From Cognaticolwellia aestuarii (GTDB lineage Bacteria > Pseudomonadota > Gammaproteobacteria > Enterobacterales > Alteromonadaceae), in contig NZ_MUZV01000006.1 in NCBI RefSeq assembly GCF_002000025.1, forward strand, positions 124,001 through 188,000: a DNA stretch of 64,000 bases. The letters run 5' to 3'. Numbering within the stretch: the stretch's first letter is position 1; the number at the start of each line of letters is the position of its first letter. Shown here piece by piece: positions 35,904 to 46,056 of the stretch. Below the pieces are notes generated by a model. The model saw only the letters and a program-made list of their open reading frames with translations, ran no database searches and was not told the origin of the DNA. The translations under genes and the position numbers were made by a program.

Positions 35904-37115
35904 TTATAGGTCAAGATCTTTGAGGAAGCTGGTGCCGTAAGGCATTTTTTCCAATTTAAATAAATCAGCAATAGTTTGACCAATATCGGCGAAGGTATTT
36001 CGTTCACCGATATTAACAGATCGTGCCTGTTTATGAAATGCTACAACCGGTACATATTCCCGAGTATGGTCATTACCATGCCAAGTTGGGTCACAGCCGT
36101 GATCTGCGGTTAAAAATAAAACATCATCGTCATTCATTGCAGCAACGACTTCAGGTAGGCGCTGATCGAAATTTTCGAGTGCTAAGGCATAACCGACAGG
36201 GTCTCGACGGTGGCCATAATCTTGGTCAAAATTGACTAAATTGGTAAAAATAAGGCTATTGTCTTGTGCACTATTGATATGTGTAATGGTTGCATCGAGT
36301 AAAGCATCTATGCCTGTCGCCTTAGTTTTTTCACTAATACCTTGATGTGCATATATATCTGCAATTTTACCGACACTGATTACATGACCGCCTGCTTGCG
36401 TAAAAACATCCAATACTGTTGGCGCTGGCGGCAAAATAGAATAGTCACGACGATTACCGGTACGGGTAAAATTATCAGGATTATCGCCAACAAACGGCCG
36501 AGCAATAACACGACCTATGTTCATATCACCCAGCAATTCTCGCACGGTTTCACAATATTTATAAAGATTATCTAGGCCAAAATGTTCTTCATGGGCTGCA
36601 ACTTGAAAAACACTATCAGCAGAGGTATAACAAATAGGTAGGCCTGTTTTGATGTGCTCTTGACCAAGTTTATTAATAATATCAGTACCTGAAGCATGAC
36701 AATCCCCCAGAATACCATCATAGCCAGTCGCATGATTAATTTTTTCAATTAATTGTGCTGGAAAAGCATGACCTTGTTTTGGAAAGTATCCCCAATCAAA
36801 TAGTACAGGTACGCCCATCATTTCCCAATGACCACTTGGCGTATCTTTGCCTGTACTTATTTCAGCAGCATAGCCATAGGCACCTTGCTCTGGCGCTTGT
36901 TCGACAATTGGAAAGCTTGACTTACCTGCTTCAAACGCGGCTTGTACCAAACCCATTTTAGCCAAGTTAGTTAAATTAATTTCTCGCTTTTCGTGCTGAT
37001 AGAAATGTTTTGCCAAATTAGCAAAAGTATTGGCACTGACATCGCCAAAGTCTGCTGCATCAGGTGCATGACCAATGCCAAAACCGTCGATTACTAAAAC
37101 TATTACTCTTGCCAT
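35904..37115 (-). CDS. deoB: Phosphopentomutase
   Basis: DeoB converts (deoxy)ribose 1-phosphate to the 5-phosphate, linking nucleoside phosphorolysis to DeoC. Its 403 residues belong to the alkaline-phosphatase fold, with Mn-binding IDGFGIGHAPDAADFGD at the start and TADHGCDPTWHGNDHTREYVPV near the end. The mutase threonine lies in GKDTPSGHWEMMG. A RutR-type palindrome lies 76 bases upstream, over a likely -35 element, so repression by the RutR-like TetR protein at 46744 is inferred. It is divergent from udk. Confidence 0.96.
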   Translation of the reverse strand: MARVIVLVIDGFGIGHAPDAADFGDVSANTFANLAKHFYQHEKREINLTNLAKMGLVQAAFEAGKSSFPIVEQAPEQGAYGYAAEISTGKDTPSGHWEMMGVPVLFDWGYFPKQGHAFPAQLIEKINHATGYDGILGDCHASGTDIINKLGQEHIKTGLPICYTSADSVFQVAAHEEHFGLDNLYKYCETVRELLGDMNIGRVIARPFVGDNPDNFTRTGNRRDYSILPPAPTVLDVFTQAGGHVISVGKIADIYAHQGISEKTKATGIDALLDATITHINSAQDNSLIFTNLVNFDQDYGHRRDPVGYALALENFDQRLPEVVAAMNDDDVLFLTADHGCDPTWHGNDHTREYVPVVAFHKQARSVNIGERNTFADIGQTIADLFKLEKMPYGTSFLKDLDL

Positions 37116-37190
37116 TTTTATATCCTGTATTTATATCAAAGCATTTTAACAAATTTTTCAAATTTATCCTCGTTTATAATGATAAATTTC

Positions 37191-37206
37191 ATGACCAAAT
37201 GGTCAA
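37191..37206. promoter_or_regulatory. RutR-type operator upstream of deoB (and udk)
   Basis: ATGACCAAATGGTCAA matches the E. coli RutR consensus TTGACCAnnTGGTCAA at 13 of 14 fixed positions. On the minus strand it contains TTGACC, which can act as -35 for deoB with TATCAT 16 bases downstream. The 16-mer TGACCAAATGGTCAAC at 37192 recurs exactly at 42729. Confidence 0.8.
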
Positions 37207-37392
37207 CATGTGGTACTTTACCAAGCAATTAATTATAGACAACTGATATTTTGTAAATATTTAAGGTAGATAAAGTCATTTTGTCTAAATTTTAATGAAA
37301 TTCAGGCTAATTAGTCCATAATATGTGCGCGATAATGTCGCTATAATAATTATCTAACCCTTTTGTTAATCATATTTTTAAGGCTCTCTGTT

Positions 37393-38043
37393 TTGCAAAC
37401 CATTAAACCGACGATTATTGCGGTAACCGGTGCTTCGGCATCTGGCAAATCACTTTTTGCGCAAACCATTTACGACGAACTGCTTCCTGAACTTGGCGCA
37501 AGCGGTATTGTTATTATCAAAGAAGATTCATACTACAAGAGTCAATCCCATCTTTCGATGGAAGAACGTATTAAAACCAATTACGATCACCCTAGTGCAT
37601 TTGAACATAGTTTATTGTCGGAACATTTAACGCAATTAACAGCTGGCAACGAAGTCGATATTCCGACTTACTGTTATAAAACCCATACCCGTTTAAGTGA
37701 AACTCAGCATTTATCACCAACTCCGATTATTTTAGTGGAAGGCATTTTATTATTTTCTAATAAAGAGTTACGCGATAAATTTGATATTAAAATTTATATT
37801 GATACTCCACTCGATATTTGTCTTGTCCGCAGAATTAACCGAGACACTATAGAACGTTCTCGTAGTGTAGAATCCATTACAGATCAATATTTAACAACGG
37901 TTAGACCTATGTATCACCAATACATTGAACCAAATAAAGTATTTGCTGATATTGTAGTCACGCGTGGTGGTAAAAACAGAATGGCCATAGAGATGCTAAA
38001 AGCAAAAATTCGTCAACTAATGCACAGACGTGTTGAGCGTTAA
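37393..38043 (+). CDS. udk: Uridine kinase
   Basis: Udk phosphorylates uridine and cytidine to their monophosphates (pyrimidine salvage). The P-loop GASASGKS lies near residue 15. The uridine-binding YDHPSAFE and the lid region RRINRDTIERSRSVES are present. I start it at TTG 37393 (216 residues), which follows AAGG by 9 bases; the frame extends upstream to another TTG at 37363 but those residues are hydrophobic and not family-like. TATAAT at 37342 is a likely -10. nupC-like transporter follows after 61 bases. Confidence 0.9.
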   Translation: MQTIKPTIIAVTGASASGKSLFAQTIYDELLPELGASGIVIIKEDSYYKSQSHLSMEERIKTNYDHPSAFEHSLLSEHLTQLTAGNEVDIPTYCYKTHTRLSETQHLSPTPIILVEGILLFSNKELRDKFDIKIYIDTPLDICLVRRINRDTIERSRSVESITDQYLTTVRPMYHQYIEPNKVFADIVVTRGGKNRMAIEMLKAKIRQLMHRRVER

Positions 38044-38104
38044 TTAACGATAGAGATCAAAATAATAACAATAATAACGATAACAAGTAATTTATGAGGT
38101 AAAT

Positions 38105-39346
38105 ATGGAATTAAGTGCACTTCGAGGTGTCATTGGCATTTTCGCGCTATTAGCATTGGCGTTCTTTCTATCAAAAGATCGCAAAGCAATTAATTGGCGA
38201 ACCGTAGGGTTTGCTTTTTCATTACAAATTTTACTTGGTGCATTTGTCCTTTATGTACCTTTTGGAAAAGATGTATTAGGCTCAGTAACAAATGGCGTAC
38301 AGCAGGTTATTGATAGCGCACAAGCAGGAATTAGCTTCCTATTTGGTGGTTTAGGTACTGATGCCATGTTCGAAAATGGTGTTGGTTTTGTTTTTGCTAT
38401 TCGTGTGCTGCCCGTTATCATTTTCTTTTCATCACTCATCGCAGTGCTTTATTACCTAGGTATTATGCAATGGGTAGTAAAAATTATCGGTGGTGGTCTG
38501 CAAAAGTTATTAAAAACATCAAAACCTGAATCTTTATCAGCAACGGCAAATATATTTGTCGGCCAAACTGAAGCGCCCTTAGTTATCCGCCCTTATATTG
38601 CAAAAATGAGTCAATCTGAACTTTTTGCCATTATGGTTGGGGGATTAGCATCCGTAGCAGGTTCTATACTCGCCGGTTATGCCGGTTTAGGTGTAAAGCT
38701 TGAATACTTAATTGCGGCATCATTTATGGCCGCACCAGGTGGCTTATTAATGGCAAAGTTACTACTACCTGAAACCGAAGATATTAATGATGATTACACT
38801 GATGTAGAAATGGACCAAGCTGATAAACCTGCTAATGTTATTGACGCTGCAGCTACAGGTGCTGCGTCAGGTTTAAAATTAGCGGTCAACGTTGGTGCTA
38901 TGCTACTGGCTTTTATTGCCATAATAGCTTTATTAAACTCAATGGTATCAGGTGTAGGCAATTTATTAGGTTACGAAGGCATAACCATCGAATGGATGCT
39001 TGGCTATATTTTCGCTCCTTTTGCCTTTCTTATTGGCGTGCCTTTTGAAGAAATGTTGCAAGCGGGTAGCTTTATTGGTCAAAAAATTGTCGTCAATGAA
39101 TTTTTTGCTTATGTAAACTTTGTTGAAATTAAAGATACTTTATCTCCTGCGACACAAGCTATTGTCACTTTTGCTTTATGTGGTTTTGCTAACTTATCTT
39201 CAATCGCAATTTTACTAGGTGGTATCGGCTCAATGGCGCCTAATCGTCGCCCTGATATTGCACGCTTAGGCATGAAAGCCATGATGGCTGCCACTATGGC
39301 CAACTTAATGAGTGCTGCTATTGCTGGCGTATTTGTTAGCTTGTAA
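38105..39346 (+). CDS. nupC: Concentrative nucleoside transporter (CNT/NupC family)
   Basis: This inner-membrane protein imports nucleosides with H+ or Na+. Its 413 residues form 8-10 hydrophobic helices. Family motifs include FVGQTEAPLVIRPYI (the G-Q-T-E-A-P nucleoside-binding element), and the C-terminal GFANLSSIAILLGGIGSMAPNRR. A ribosome site GAGGT lies just upstream. It follows udk and precedes deoC, so it likely brings in nucleosides for the salvage and breakdown genes around it. Symbol is by family, not proven orthology. Confidence 0.93.
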   Translation: MELSALRGVIGIFALLALAFFLSKDRKAINWRTVGFAFSLQILLGAFVLYVPFGKDVLGSVTNGVQQVIDSAQAGISFLFGGLGTDAMFENGVGFVFAIRVLPVIIFFSSLIAVLYYLGIMQWVVKIIGGGLQKLLKTSKPESLSATANIFVGQTEAPLVIRPYIAKMSQSELFAIMVGGLASVAGSILAGYAGLGVKLEYLIAASFMAAPGGLLMAKLLLPETEDINDDYTDVEMDQADKPANVIDAAATGAASGLKLAVNVGAMLLAFIAIIALLNSMVSGVGNLLGYEGITIEWMLGYIFAPFAFLIGVPFEEMLQAGSFIGQKIVVNEFFAYVNFVEIKDTLSPATQAIVTFALCGFANLSSIAILLGGIGSMAPNRRPDIARLGMKAMMAATMANLMSAAIAGVFVSL

Positions 39347-39369
39347 TTTATAGCTCACTCTAACTATCT

Positions 39370-39398
39370 AAAGCCTAGTCATCTGTACTGGGCTTTTT
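39370..39398 (+). terminator. Rho-independent terminator of the nucleoside transporter
   Basis: AAAGCCTAG pairs with CTGGGCTTT, including one G-T pair, and is followed by T residues, about 24 bases after the stop. Confidence 0.75.
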
Positions 39399-39441
39399 TA
39401 AAATTTTTCTAAATAGCATTTTTAAATACACGAGGCATATC

Positions 39442-40215
39442 ATGAGTACCTTAGAAAACTACGCACAACGTGCACTTCATATGATGGACTTAACCAGCTT
39501 AACCGACACTGAAAGTGCCGAAGATATCATTCAACTGTGCTCAAATGCTAAATCACCTTGCGGTAATACTGCCGCCATCTGTATTTTTCCTCGCTTTATA
39601 CCGCTAGCGAAAAAAACACTGGCAGCGCAAGGTACGCCTGAGATCAAAATTGCTACTGTTACTAACTTCCCGCACGGTAATGATGATATCGATATTGCTG
39701 TCGCAGAAACTAAAGCAGCAGTTGCTTACGGTGCAGATGAAGTTGACGTTGTTTTTCCTTATCGAGCCTTAATCGATGGTAATGACACAGTAGGGTTTGA
39801 ATTAGTAAATGCATGTAAAAAAGCGTGTCCAAGCCATGTACAGCTGAAAGTTATTATTGAAACCGGTGAACTTAAAACTGATCAACTTATCACCCAAGCC
39901 AGTGAAATTTGCATTGCTGCAGGTGCTGACTTTATCAAAACTTCAACGGGTAAAGTAACAGTTAATGCAACGCCAAAATCAGCAGAGCTAATGTTAAGGG
40001 TGATCAAAGACAAAAACACTCAGGTTGGTTTTAAGCCAGCTGGTGGCGTTAAAAATGCTGAAGATGCGAAAGTTTACCTTGATTTAGCTAATGATATTCT
40101 TGGTGCTGACTGGGCAACTAAAGCGAACTTTCGATTTGGCGCCAGTAGTCTATTAACGAATTTGTTAAACACCTTAGGTGCAAGCAACAAAACCGCAGAT
40201 CCAACAAGTTATTAA
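39442..40215 (+). CDS. deoC: Deoxyribose-phosphate aldolase
   Basis: DeoC splits 2-deoxyribose 5-phosphate into acetaldehyde and glyceraldehyde 3-phosphate, the final step of deoxynucleoside breakdown. The Schiff-base lysine is K166 in FIKTSTGKV. The catalytic Asp lies in [14 protein letters not shown] near residue 101, and the proton-relay Lys in [10 protein letters not shown]. Its 257 residues match E. coli (259). It uses the product of DeoB. tdk follows after 49 bases. Confidence 0.97.
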   Translation: MSTLENYAQRALHMMDLTSLTDTESAEDIIQLCSNAKSPCGNTAAICIFPRFIPLAKKTLAAQGTPEIKIATVTNFPHGNDDIDIAVAETKAAVAYGADEVDVVFPYRALIDGNDTVGFELVNACKKACPSHVQLKVIIETGELKTDQLITQASEICIAAGADFIKTSTGKVTVNATPKSAELMLRVIKDKNTQVGFKPAGGVKNAEDAKVYLDLANDILGADWATKANFRFGASSLLTNLLNTLGASNKTADPTSY

Positions 40216-40264
40216 ACAATAATTAACGGTTTCTAGTAACCATAACTCAGGTATAAAATTAGCG

Positions 40265-40843
40265 ATGGCACAACTATATTTTTATTATTCCACCATGAAT
40301 GCCGGTAAATCGACCCACTTATTACAATCTTCGTATAATTATCGTGAACGTGGTTTAGGAACCTTATTATTTACTGCTCATATCGACGATAGATTCGCTA
40401 AAGGTAAAGTATCTTCACGTTTAGGTATTCATGCTGATGCACACTTATTTGACGATAACACTAATGTATTTAATGAAGTAAAACAGCAACTTCAAGAAGG
40501 TAAAATCGCCTGTATACTGATCGACGAAGCGCAGTTTCTAACTAAAGCGCAAGTTAAGCAGCTAACCGATATTGTTGATGAATTAAAAATTCCTGTACTC
40601 GCTTACGGTATTCGAACTGATTTTCTAGGAGAAACTTTTGGTGGTAGTGCTGCCCTGCTTGCTTGGGCCGATAAATTAGTAGAATTAAAAACCATTTGTC
40701 ATTGTGGTAAAAAAGCTAATTTTGTCATGCGCTGTGATCAAGAAGGTAATGCAGTTAAGGGGGGTGAACAAATCGAAGTGGGTGGTAACGAACGCTACGA
40801 ATCATTATGCCGAAAGCACTTCAAGGCGCTTGTTTGGAATTAA
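40265..40843 (+). CDS. tdk: Thymidine kinase
   Basis: Tdk phosphorylates thymidine to dTMP. The 192-residue type-II enzyme has the P-loop STMNAGKST (residues 9-17), LIDEAQFL with the catalytic Glu, and a zinc-binding set of cysteines in [14 protein letters not shown] and LCRKHF. It lets the cell keep thymidine that deoA would otherwise degrade. Two hairpins follow, the second a terminator. Confidence 0.97.
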   Translation: MAQLYFYYSTMNAGKSTHLLQSSYNYRERGLGTLLFTAHIDDRFAKGKVSSRLGIHADAHLFDDNTNVFNEVKQQLQEGKIACILIDEAQFLTKAQVKQLTDIVDELKIPVLAYGIRTDFLGETFGGSAALLAWADKLVELKTICHCGKKANFVMRCDQEGNAVKGGEQIEVGGNERYESLCRKHFKALVWN

Positions 40844-40861
40844 CACTGAGTCATTAAAATA

Positions 40862-40930
40862 AATGCCAGTAAATAATCTATTAACTGGCATTCATGAAGA
40901 TATAAGGCATGGCAAAAGCATGCCTTTTTT
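40862..40930. terminator. Two consecutive hairpins between tdk and deoA
   Basis: AATGCCAGT/ACTGGCATT (40862-40892) is followed by AGGCATG/CATGCCT with a T-run (40904-40930). The second is a typical terminator for tdk; on the minus strand the first could serve deoA, which is convergent. Confidence 0.8.
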
Positions 40931-40963
40931 GATCTTAATTATTTCAACCTAATAGCATTAAAG

Positions 40964-42280
40964 CTACTTTGAAATAGTTTGATAAATAACCGGTGTTTCT
41001 TCATTTTGCGTTTCATTAATCACTAATGAACTCAGGTATTGTTGACTAGCAAGCGATGCAGAGCTTTCATCGCTCGCGTGAACACGCGCTACTACATCAC
41101 CACGATTAACTCGCGTACCTGTAGGCAAAATACGATCAAAACCAACGCTATGATCAATTTGCTGACCATTAGCAGTTCGACCACCTTTTAAACCAACGAC
41201 AGCCATACCAATATCACGTGTTTGCATACCATTAATGTAACCATGCTCAGGTGCAAGCACGTCAACAATAATATTACCACGCTGCATTGAACGCCATGGA
41301 TCTTCCATGAAGTCACTTGGACCGCCTAACGCATGGATCATTTTACCAAAAAGTTCAGCGGCAGCGCCAGAAGCTAAAACGCCATTGATTTTTTTCAACG
41401 CTTCATCTTCGTTTGTTACAACTTTTGCACTCACTAGCATAGCTTTTGCTAACGAAACCACAACGGCATGTAAACGTGGCTCTCTGAGTGTGCCGTTTAA
41501 ATATTTTACCGTTTCAGCCATTTCTAAGGCATTACCTGCGGTAGCGCCAAGCACTTGATTCATATCAGTAATAATAGCTTGAGTAGGCACACCTGCACCA
41601 TTTGCCACATTAACAATGCTTTGCGCTAGCGCTTTAGCATCATCAATATTAGACATCATAGCGCCGTTACCAACTTTGACATCCATCACTAATGAGTCAA
41701 GACCAGCGGCTAATTTCTTAGATAAAATAGATGCTGTGATCAACGGAATAGACTCAACCGTAGCGGTAATATCACGTATACCATAAAGACGTTTATCAGC
41801 TGGAGCTAAATTATCGGTTTGCGAGATAATCGCCATGCCCAAATCTTTAACGATACGTTTAAATTCGCCGATACTCGGTTGAACATTAAAACCCGCAATA
41901 CTTTCCAATTTATCAGAAGTACCACCGGTATGACCTAAACCACGGCCTGAGATCATAGGTACATAAGCACCACAAGCTGAAACGATGGCCGCTAACATGA
42001 AGCTAACTTTGTCACCAACCCCACCGGTAGAATGTTTATCAACCACTGGACCATCTAATTCCGGCCATGACAGCACATCACCTGAATTTTTCATTGCCAT
42101 GGTAAAATCGATAATTTCTCGCGTTTCCATGCCTTGTAGAAAAATTGCCATTGCCATAGAGCCTGCTTGAGCATCATTAAAATTTAATGTTACTAAACCA
42201 TCAACAAAGTATTGTATTTGTTCTTGGGAGAGTGAACCACCATTGCGTTTGGTGCGAATTATTTCTTGTGGTAATAACAT
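40964..42280 (-). CDS. deoA: Thymidine phosphorylase
   Basis: DeoA splits thymidine or deoxyuridine with phosphate, giving base plus deoxyribose 1-phosphate for DeoB. Its 438 residues are standard. The signature SGRGLGHTGGTSDKLESI and the phosphate-loop motif KHSTGGVGDKVS are intact. It lies 12 bases after cdd in a two-gene operon that has a RutR-type palindrome before it. Its base product, thymine or uracil, is the class of ligand that E. coli RutR senses. Confidence 0.97.
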   Translation of the reverse strand: MLLPQEIIRTKRNGGSLSQEQIQYFVDGLVTLNFNDAQAGSMAMAIFLQGMETREIIDFTMAMKNSGDVLSWPELDGPVVDKHSTGGVGDKVSFMLAAIVSACGAYVPMISGRGLGHTGGTSDKLESIAGFNVQPSIGEFKRIVKDLGMAIISQTDNLAPADKRLYGIRDITATVESIPLITASILSKKLAAGLDSLVMDVKVGNGAMMSNIDDAKALAQSIVNVANGAGVPTQAIITDMNQVLGATAGNALEMAETVKYLNGTLREPRLHAVVVSLAKAMLVSAKVVTNEDEALKKINGVLASGAAAELFGKMIHALGGPSDFMEDPWRSMQRGNIIVDVLAPEHGYINGMQTRDIGMAVVGLKGGRTANGQQIDHSVGFDRILPTGTRVNRGDVVARVHASDESSASLASQQYLSSLVINETQNEETPVIYQTISK

Positions 42281-42292
42281 TAATTTTAATCC

Positions 42293-42712
42293 TTATTTTT
42301 CAAGTAAATCTTTTGGCGTAAAAGCATCAGGTAATAATTCATTAACTGTCCATTGCTTTCTATCGTTGTTATGGTTAACGGCCATAACTAATGCCTGCGG
42401 GGCTAAAAATTCAACAATCACTTGTCGACAAGCACCACAAGGCGGCGTTAGCTTTTCTTGATTAGTATAAATAACTATCGCAGAAAACGCCTTTTCGCCT
42501 GATATAACGCCTTGTGCTAAGCAGTTACGCTCCGCACAAACTGTTAAACCGTACGAGGCATTTTCAACGTTACAGCCCTTAACAATATTGCCAGTAACGG
42601 TTAACGCAGCGGCACCAACATGAAAATTACTGTAAGGCGCATATGCTTTGCTGAAACCATCTTTTGCGGCATCAACAAGTGCTAATAGCTGATTATTTTC
42701 GATATTAAACAT
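42293..42712 (-). CDS. cdd: Cytidine deaminase, small (tetrameric) type
   Basis: Cdd converts (deoxy)cytidine to (deoxy)uridine. The 139-residue form has three cysteine zinc ligands: C59 in TVCAERN, with catalytic E61, and C92 and C95 in PCGACRQ. This is the short tetrameric type, unlike the 294-residue dimeric enzyme of E. coli. It is first in the cdd-deoA operon. A RutR-type operator lies only 15 bases before the start codon, placing it downstream of or over the promoter. Confidence 0.96.
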   Translation of the reverse strand: MFNIENNQLLALVDAAKDGFSKAYAPYSNFHVGAAALTVTGNIVKGCNVENASYGLTVCAERNCLAQGVISGEKAFSAIVIYTNQEKLTPPCGACRQVIVEFLAPQALVMAVNHNNDRKQWTVNELLPDAFTPKDLLEK

Positions 42713-42727
42713 TTACAAACCCTTTAA

Positions 42728-42743
42728 CTGACCAAATGGTCAA
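42728..42743. promoter_or_regulatory. RutR-type operator upstream of cdd-deoA
   Basis: CTGACCAAATGGTCAA matches TTGACCAnnTGGTCAA at 13 of 14 fixed positions and shares an identical 16-mer with the deoB site. It lies between a probable -10 region and the ribosome site of cdd, fitting simple repression. Confidence 0.8.
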
Positions 42744-42855
42744 CTTATTCGTTATGCTAATAAAATAGTCTTAAAAAAGCAACTCAAGAATGATAATTTA
42801 CTGCACTTTTTATGTTGTACGTTATTTAAAGCCCAAAGTTTGTAAAATTTTCAGT

Positions 42856-42884
42856 AAAAAAAACCGCACTATAAAGTGCGGTTT
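42856..42884 (-). terminator. Rho-independent terminator of the Oar-like TonB receptor
   Basis: On the minus strand AAACCGCACT and AGTGCGGTTT form a 10-bp stem with a 4-base loop and a following T-run, 26 bases after the stop. Confidence 0.88.
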
Positions 42885-42909
42885 AATGTTACGGAACAAT
42901 CATTTTTGA

Positions 42910-45900
42910 TTAGAAAGTGTATCTAACACCGACTTTAATGTACCAAACTGATTCTTCGCCTTCGATGTCATAAGAACTTACATCACCACCTACAGGACCA
43001 ATGCTGCTGCGACTGTTCGGGCTATAAACGATTTGGCCGTTGTCATTCCATTCAGCGTTAGCAAACTCTTTGTTGTAGTCGCCATCTGTTGGGCTATAAA
43101 CATGACCCCAATCTTTGTTGATTAGGTTAGCCAAGTTTTGTACGGTAAAAGTTAACGTACCTTTATGACCTTCCATAAAACCAGGAATATCTTGTTGGAT
43201 TGATAAATCCATTGTCGTTATCCAAGGACGTCTTGAAGAGTTTTTATCAACAAAACCACCAGCATAACCAGCCAAACCTGCAGGATTCACATAATCAGCC
43301 ATTAAATCAGCGTAAGTCATACCATTATCATAAGCTACGTTTGGATCATCAGCACCCGTTGGGATATAAGGCGTTTTAGCATTATATTTAGACAGGTAAG
43401 ACTGGTCACCTAGATCACCGTTTTTATAAGTACCTAACACCCAACCGAAAGGTCGACCTGAACGACGTTCAAAGAATAAGTTAATACGTGTGTTATAGCC
43501 TTCGAAGAAATCTTTTGTATAACCTAAAGTAACTTTTAAGCTATGCTCAATTTCATAATTACCTGTACCTAAAGTATCAACGTTACGACCGGTATCATAA
43601 ACATTATATTTGTAGTTAGACGCAGCTTGAGAGCTCGTACCTGTATTACCATCAACAACATCTTGATGCGTATAAGATACGTTCATATCAAAGCCATTAT
43701 CCCAGTTTTTATTCAAACTAGTCGAAATAACATTTGAGTGACCATCTCTGTCAGCATTAGTGAGTAAGATATCGTAGTTATCTGGGCTAGTGGCATCAAA
43801 TGGTTCATAAATAATACGGCCATCTTTAGTCACTTCACCACTTGGTTGACGGTTCAAATCGCGCCATGCTAATGAATCTTTCTTTTGAACATATATGTAT
43901 TCACCAGACCAAGTCCAGTTATCACCTAAAAGTTCACTATCGAAATTATAATCAAAACCAATGCTATAACGCCACTCAGATGGTGTTTTAAAGTCTGAAT
44001 CAATTACGTTAGTTTCACCATCTGGAGTCACATTAGCTAATGAATCTTTAATATCTTGCGGTACAGCAAGTGAAGTTAAGTCTGTGTAATCAGCAAAGTT
44101 AGTTACGTAATTGATACCTGTTTTACTGTAAGAGTTAGAGATCCATACATTTGGCTTACCACCACTAAATAGACCAAAGCCACCACGAACAGTTAGGTCA
44201 TCGCTTGCATACCAAGTCATACCAACGCGTGGTAACCAAATGTCTGTACCATCAAGGTTTTCTTGGTTGTCGTAACCGTAACGATCATAAAACTTAGAGT
44301 TGAACGAAGGTTTGTCATTAGAGAAAATTCTTTCGTAACGTAAACCAAATGATAAATCGATATCAGTACTCAGTGCCCAATCATCTTGTACGTAGAATGA
44401 GTAAGTGCCCATCACTAATGACGCAGCAGTATCTGCTTGATTGTTAGTCGGTGCATTGCCGTAATAAAGCTCACCATTACCAGCAGCAAAATCATCAATA
44501 CTATCAAATGTCCATGTACCTAGTGTTGCTTCAGCAAACATGTTGAAAATATCATTTCTTTCGTATTGAACACCAAAGCTCAATTTATGATCGCCAACTA
44601 AGTACTCTGCATCCAAGTTTGCACGCCAAGTTTTAGTTTCTAAAGCATTTGCATGACGGTAGTTATCTGGACCAAAGTTAATTGCTCTATCGATGCTAAC
44701 TTTACCATAATCACGTGTTGCAACACCTGAGATTGATTCTACATCTTTATAAGACACAGCAAACTCTGTAGTTAAATCAGAATTCCAGTCAGAATAAAGG
44801 TGTAGTGCATAAGAGTTCATATTCTGTTGATAATCATACCAGTTAGTTGAAGTATTTAGTGTACTTCTACCATCAGTAACATTACGAATACTGTTGCTTT
44901 CATCTTGGTTAAATGTAAAAGCAGCACGGTGATCATCATTAATGTTCCAATCTAATTTAATGAGGATTTTATCATCGACTTCTTTTGGATTACCATCCCA
45001 ACCACCAATGTCTGCAATGCCGTATCTCTCACTAGCAATCGCAGCAATTTGGTTATATTCATCCAAGGTTAGGTTAGTTGAAAGTGGCTTACCACCGCCT
45101 GCTGGGCCGTAATCAGAAACAGTAGGCTTTTCAAAGCTTTCATAATTAGCAAAGAAGAATAATGTATCTTCAATCAGTGCACCACCTAAGTGAACGCCCC
45201 AAGTGTCACTTTTAACACCTTCAACTTCGTTGCCTTTTGAATCGTTGGTATCGTAGTCACCAGCCCAACTATCAGATGTTTTCTCATAGAAAACACCACC
45301 ATGCAATTCATTAGTACCTGATTTAGTTACCGCATTAATACGCGCACCACTAAAACCACCAAATTTTGCATTGTAAGGGTTAGTATCGATTGAAATTTGT
45401 TCTATCGCATCCAAAGAAATAGGTGAACGTTGCGTAGGGTAACCATTGCCATTCAAGCCAAAGTCATCGTTAAGGCCTACACCATCAACATTTAAGCTGT
45501 TAAAGCGAGGGTTAGAGCCTGCAACTGAAAAGCCATTGTCATTACCGCCTAAAGAAGTTGCTAATGGGTTTTGTCTTAAAATATCTTTTAAATCACGGTT
45601 AAATGAAGGTGAGTTTTCAATAGAATCTGAACCAAAGAAACTTGAGCTACCCGAATTTTGAGTAAAAGATGTTTGACTGCCAGTAACCGTAATTGTTTCG
45701 ATATTTTGTATTGAATTTAATTGTTCATTCAAACGAAATGTTTGTCCTAACTGAAGATAAACATCGTTTTTCGCCACATCTTGAAATTTATCTGAATCGA
45801 TAACAATCTGGTATGGACCACCAACACGTAAGCCACCAGCATTGAATGATCCAGTATCGTTGGTAACGACTTCAGTAACTGTACCTGAAGGCTGATGGAT

Positions 45901-46056
45901 AAGCATAATCTTAGTGTTAGGCGCAGCTTGACCGTTAGGCCCTACTATTGTACCCCTAACAGAAGATGTGGTATCAGCAGCCATAGCTGATGTTGACAAT
46001 CCTAGTGCAAGTACAACTGCGCTAGTAATGTGAGAGAGACGATGATTTTTCATCAT
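42910..46056 (-). CDS. Oar-like TonB-dependent receptor with N-terminal carboxypeptidase-regulatory-like domain
   Basis: This 1,048-residue outer-membrane receptor has a signal peptide (about 1-27, cleavage after SAMA). A beta-sandwich carboxypeptidase-regulatory-like domain (about 30-105) follows, then a plug starting near TITVTGSQ, and a barrel ending in aromatic WYIKVGVRYTF. AAGGA precedes the two adjacent ATG codons at 46056 and 46053. Receptors of this shape take large substrates in Shewanella and Alteromonas. Its neighbours (a secreted nuclease-like enzyme, a phosphatase, a RutR-like regulator) suggest nucleic-acid fragments or nucleosides. That is inference. Confidence 0.88.
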   Translation of the reverse strand: MMKNHRLSHITSAVVLALGLSTSAMAADTTSSVRGTIVGPNGQAAPNTKIMLIHQPSGTVTEVVTNDTGSFNAGGLRVGGPYQIVIDSDKFQDVAKNDVYLQLGQTFRLNEQLNSIQNIETITVTGSQTSFTQNSGSSSFFGSDSIENSPSFNRDLKDILRQNPLATSLGGNDNGFSVAGSNPRFNSLNVDGVGLNDDFGLNGNGYPTQRSPISLDAIEQISIDTNPYNAKFGGFSGARINAVTKSGTNELHGGVFYEKTSDSWAGDYDTNDSKGNEVEGVKSDTWGVHLGGALIEDTLFFFANYESFEKPTVSDYGPAGGGKPLSTNLTLDEYNQIAAIASERYGIADIGGWDGNPKEVDDKILIKLDWNINDDHRAAFTFNQDESNSIRNVTDGRSTLNTSTNWYDYQQNMNSYALHLYSDWNSDLTTEFAVSYKDVESISGVATRDYGKVSIDRAINFGPDNYRHANALETKTWRANLDAEYLVGDHKLSFGVQYERNDIFNMFAEATLGTWTFDSIDDFAAGNGELYYGNAPTNNQADTAASLVMGTYSFYVQDDWALSTDIDLSFGLRYERIFSNDKPSFNSKFYDRYGYDNQENLDGTDIWLPRVGMTWYASDDLTVRGGFGLFSGGKPNVWISNSYSKTGINYVTNFADYTDLTSLAVPQDIKDSLANVTPDGETNVIDSDFKTPSEWRYSIGFDYNFDSELLGDNWTWSGEYIYVQKKDSLAWRDLNRQPSGEVTKDGRIIYEPFDATSPDNYDILLTNADRDGHSNVISTSLNKNWDNGFDMNVSYTHQDVVDGNTGTSSQAASNYKYNVYDTGRNVDTLGTGNYEIEHSLKVTLGYTKDFFEGYNTRINLFFERRSGRPFGWVLGTYKNGDLGDQSYLSKYNAKTPYIPTGADDPNVAYDNGMTYADLMADYVNPAGLAGYAGGFVDKNSSRRPWITTMDLSIQQDIPGFMEGHKGTLTFTVQNLANLINKDWGHVYSPTDGDYNKEFANAEWNDNGQIVYSPNSRSSIGPVGGDVSSYDIEGEESVWYIKVGVRYTF

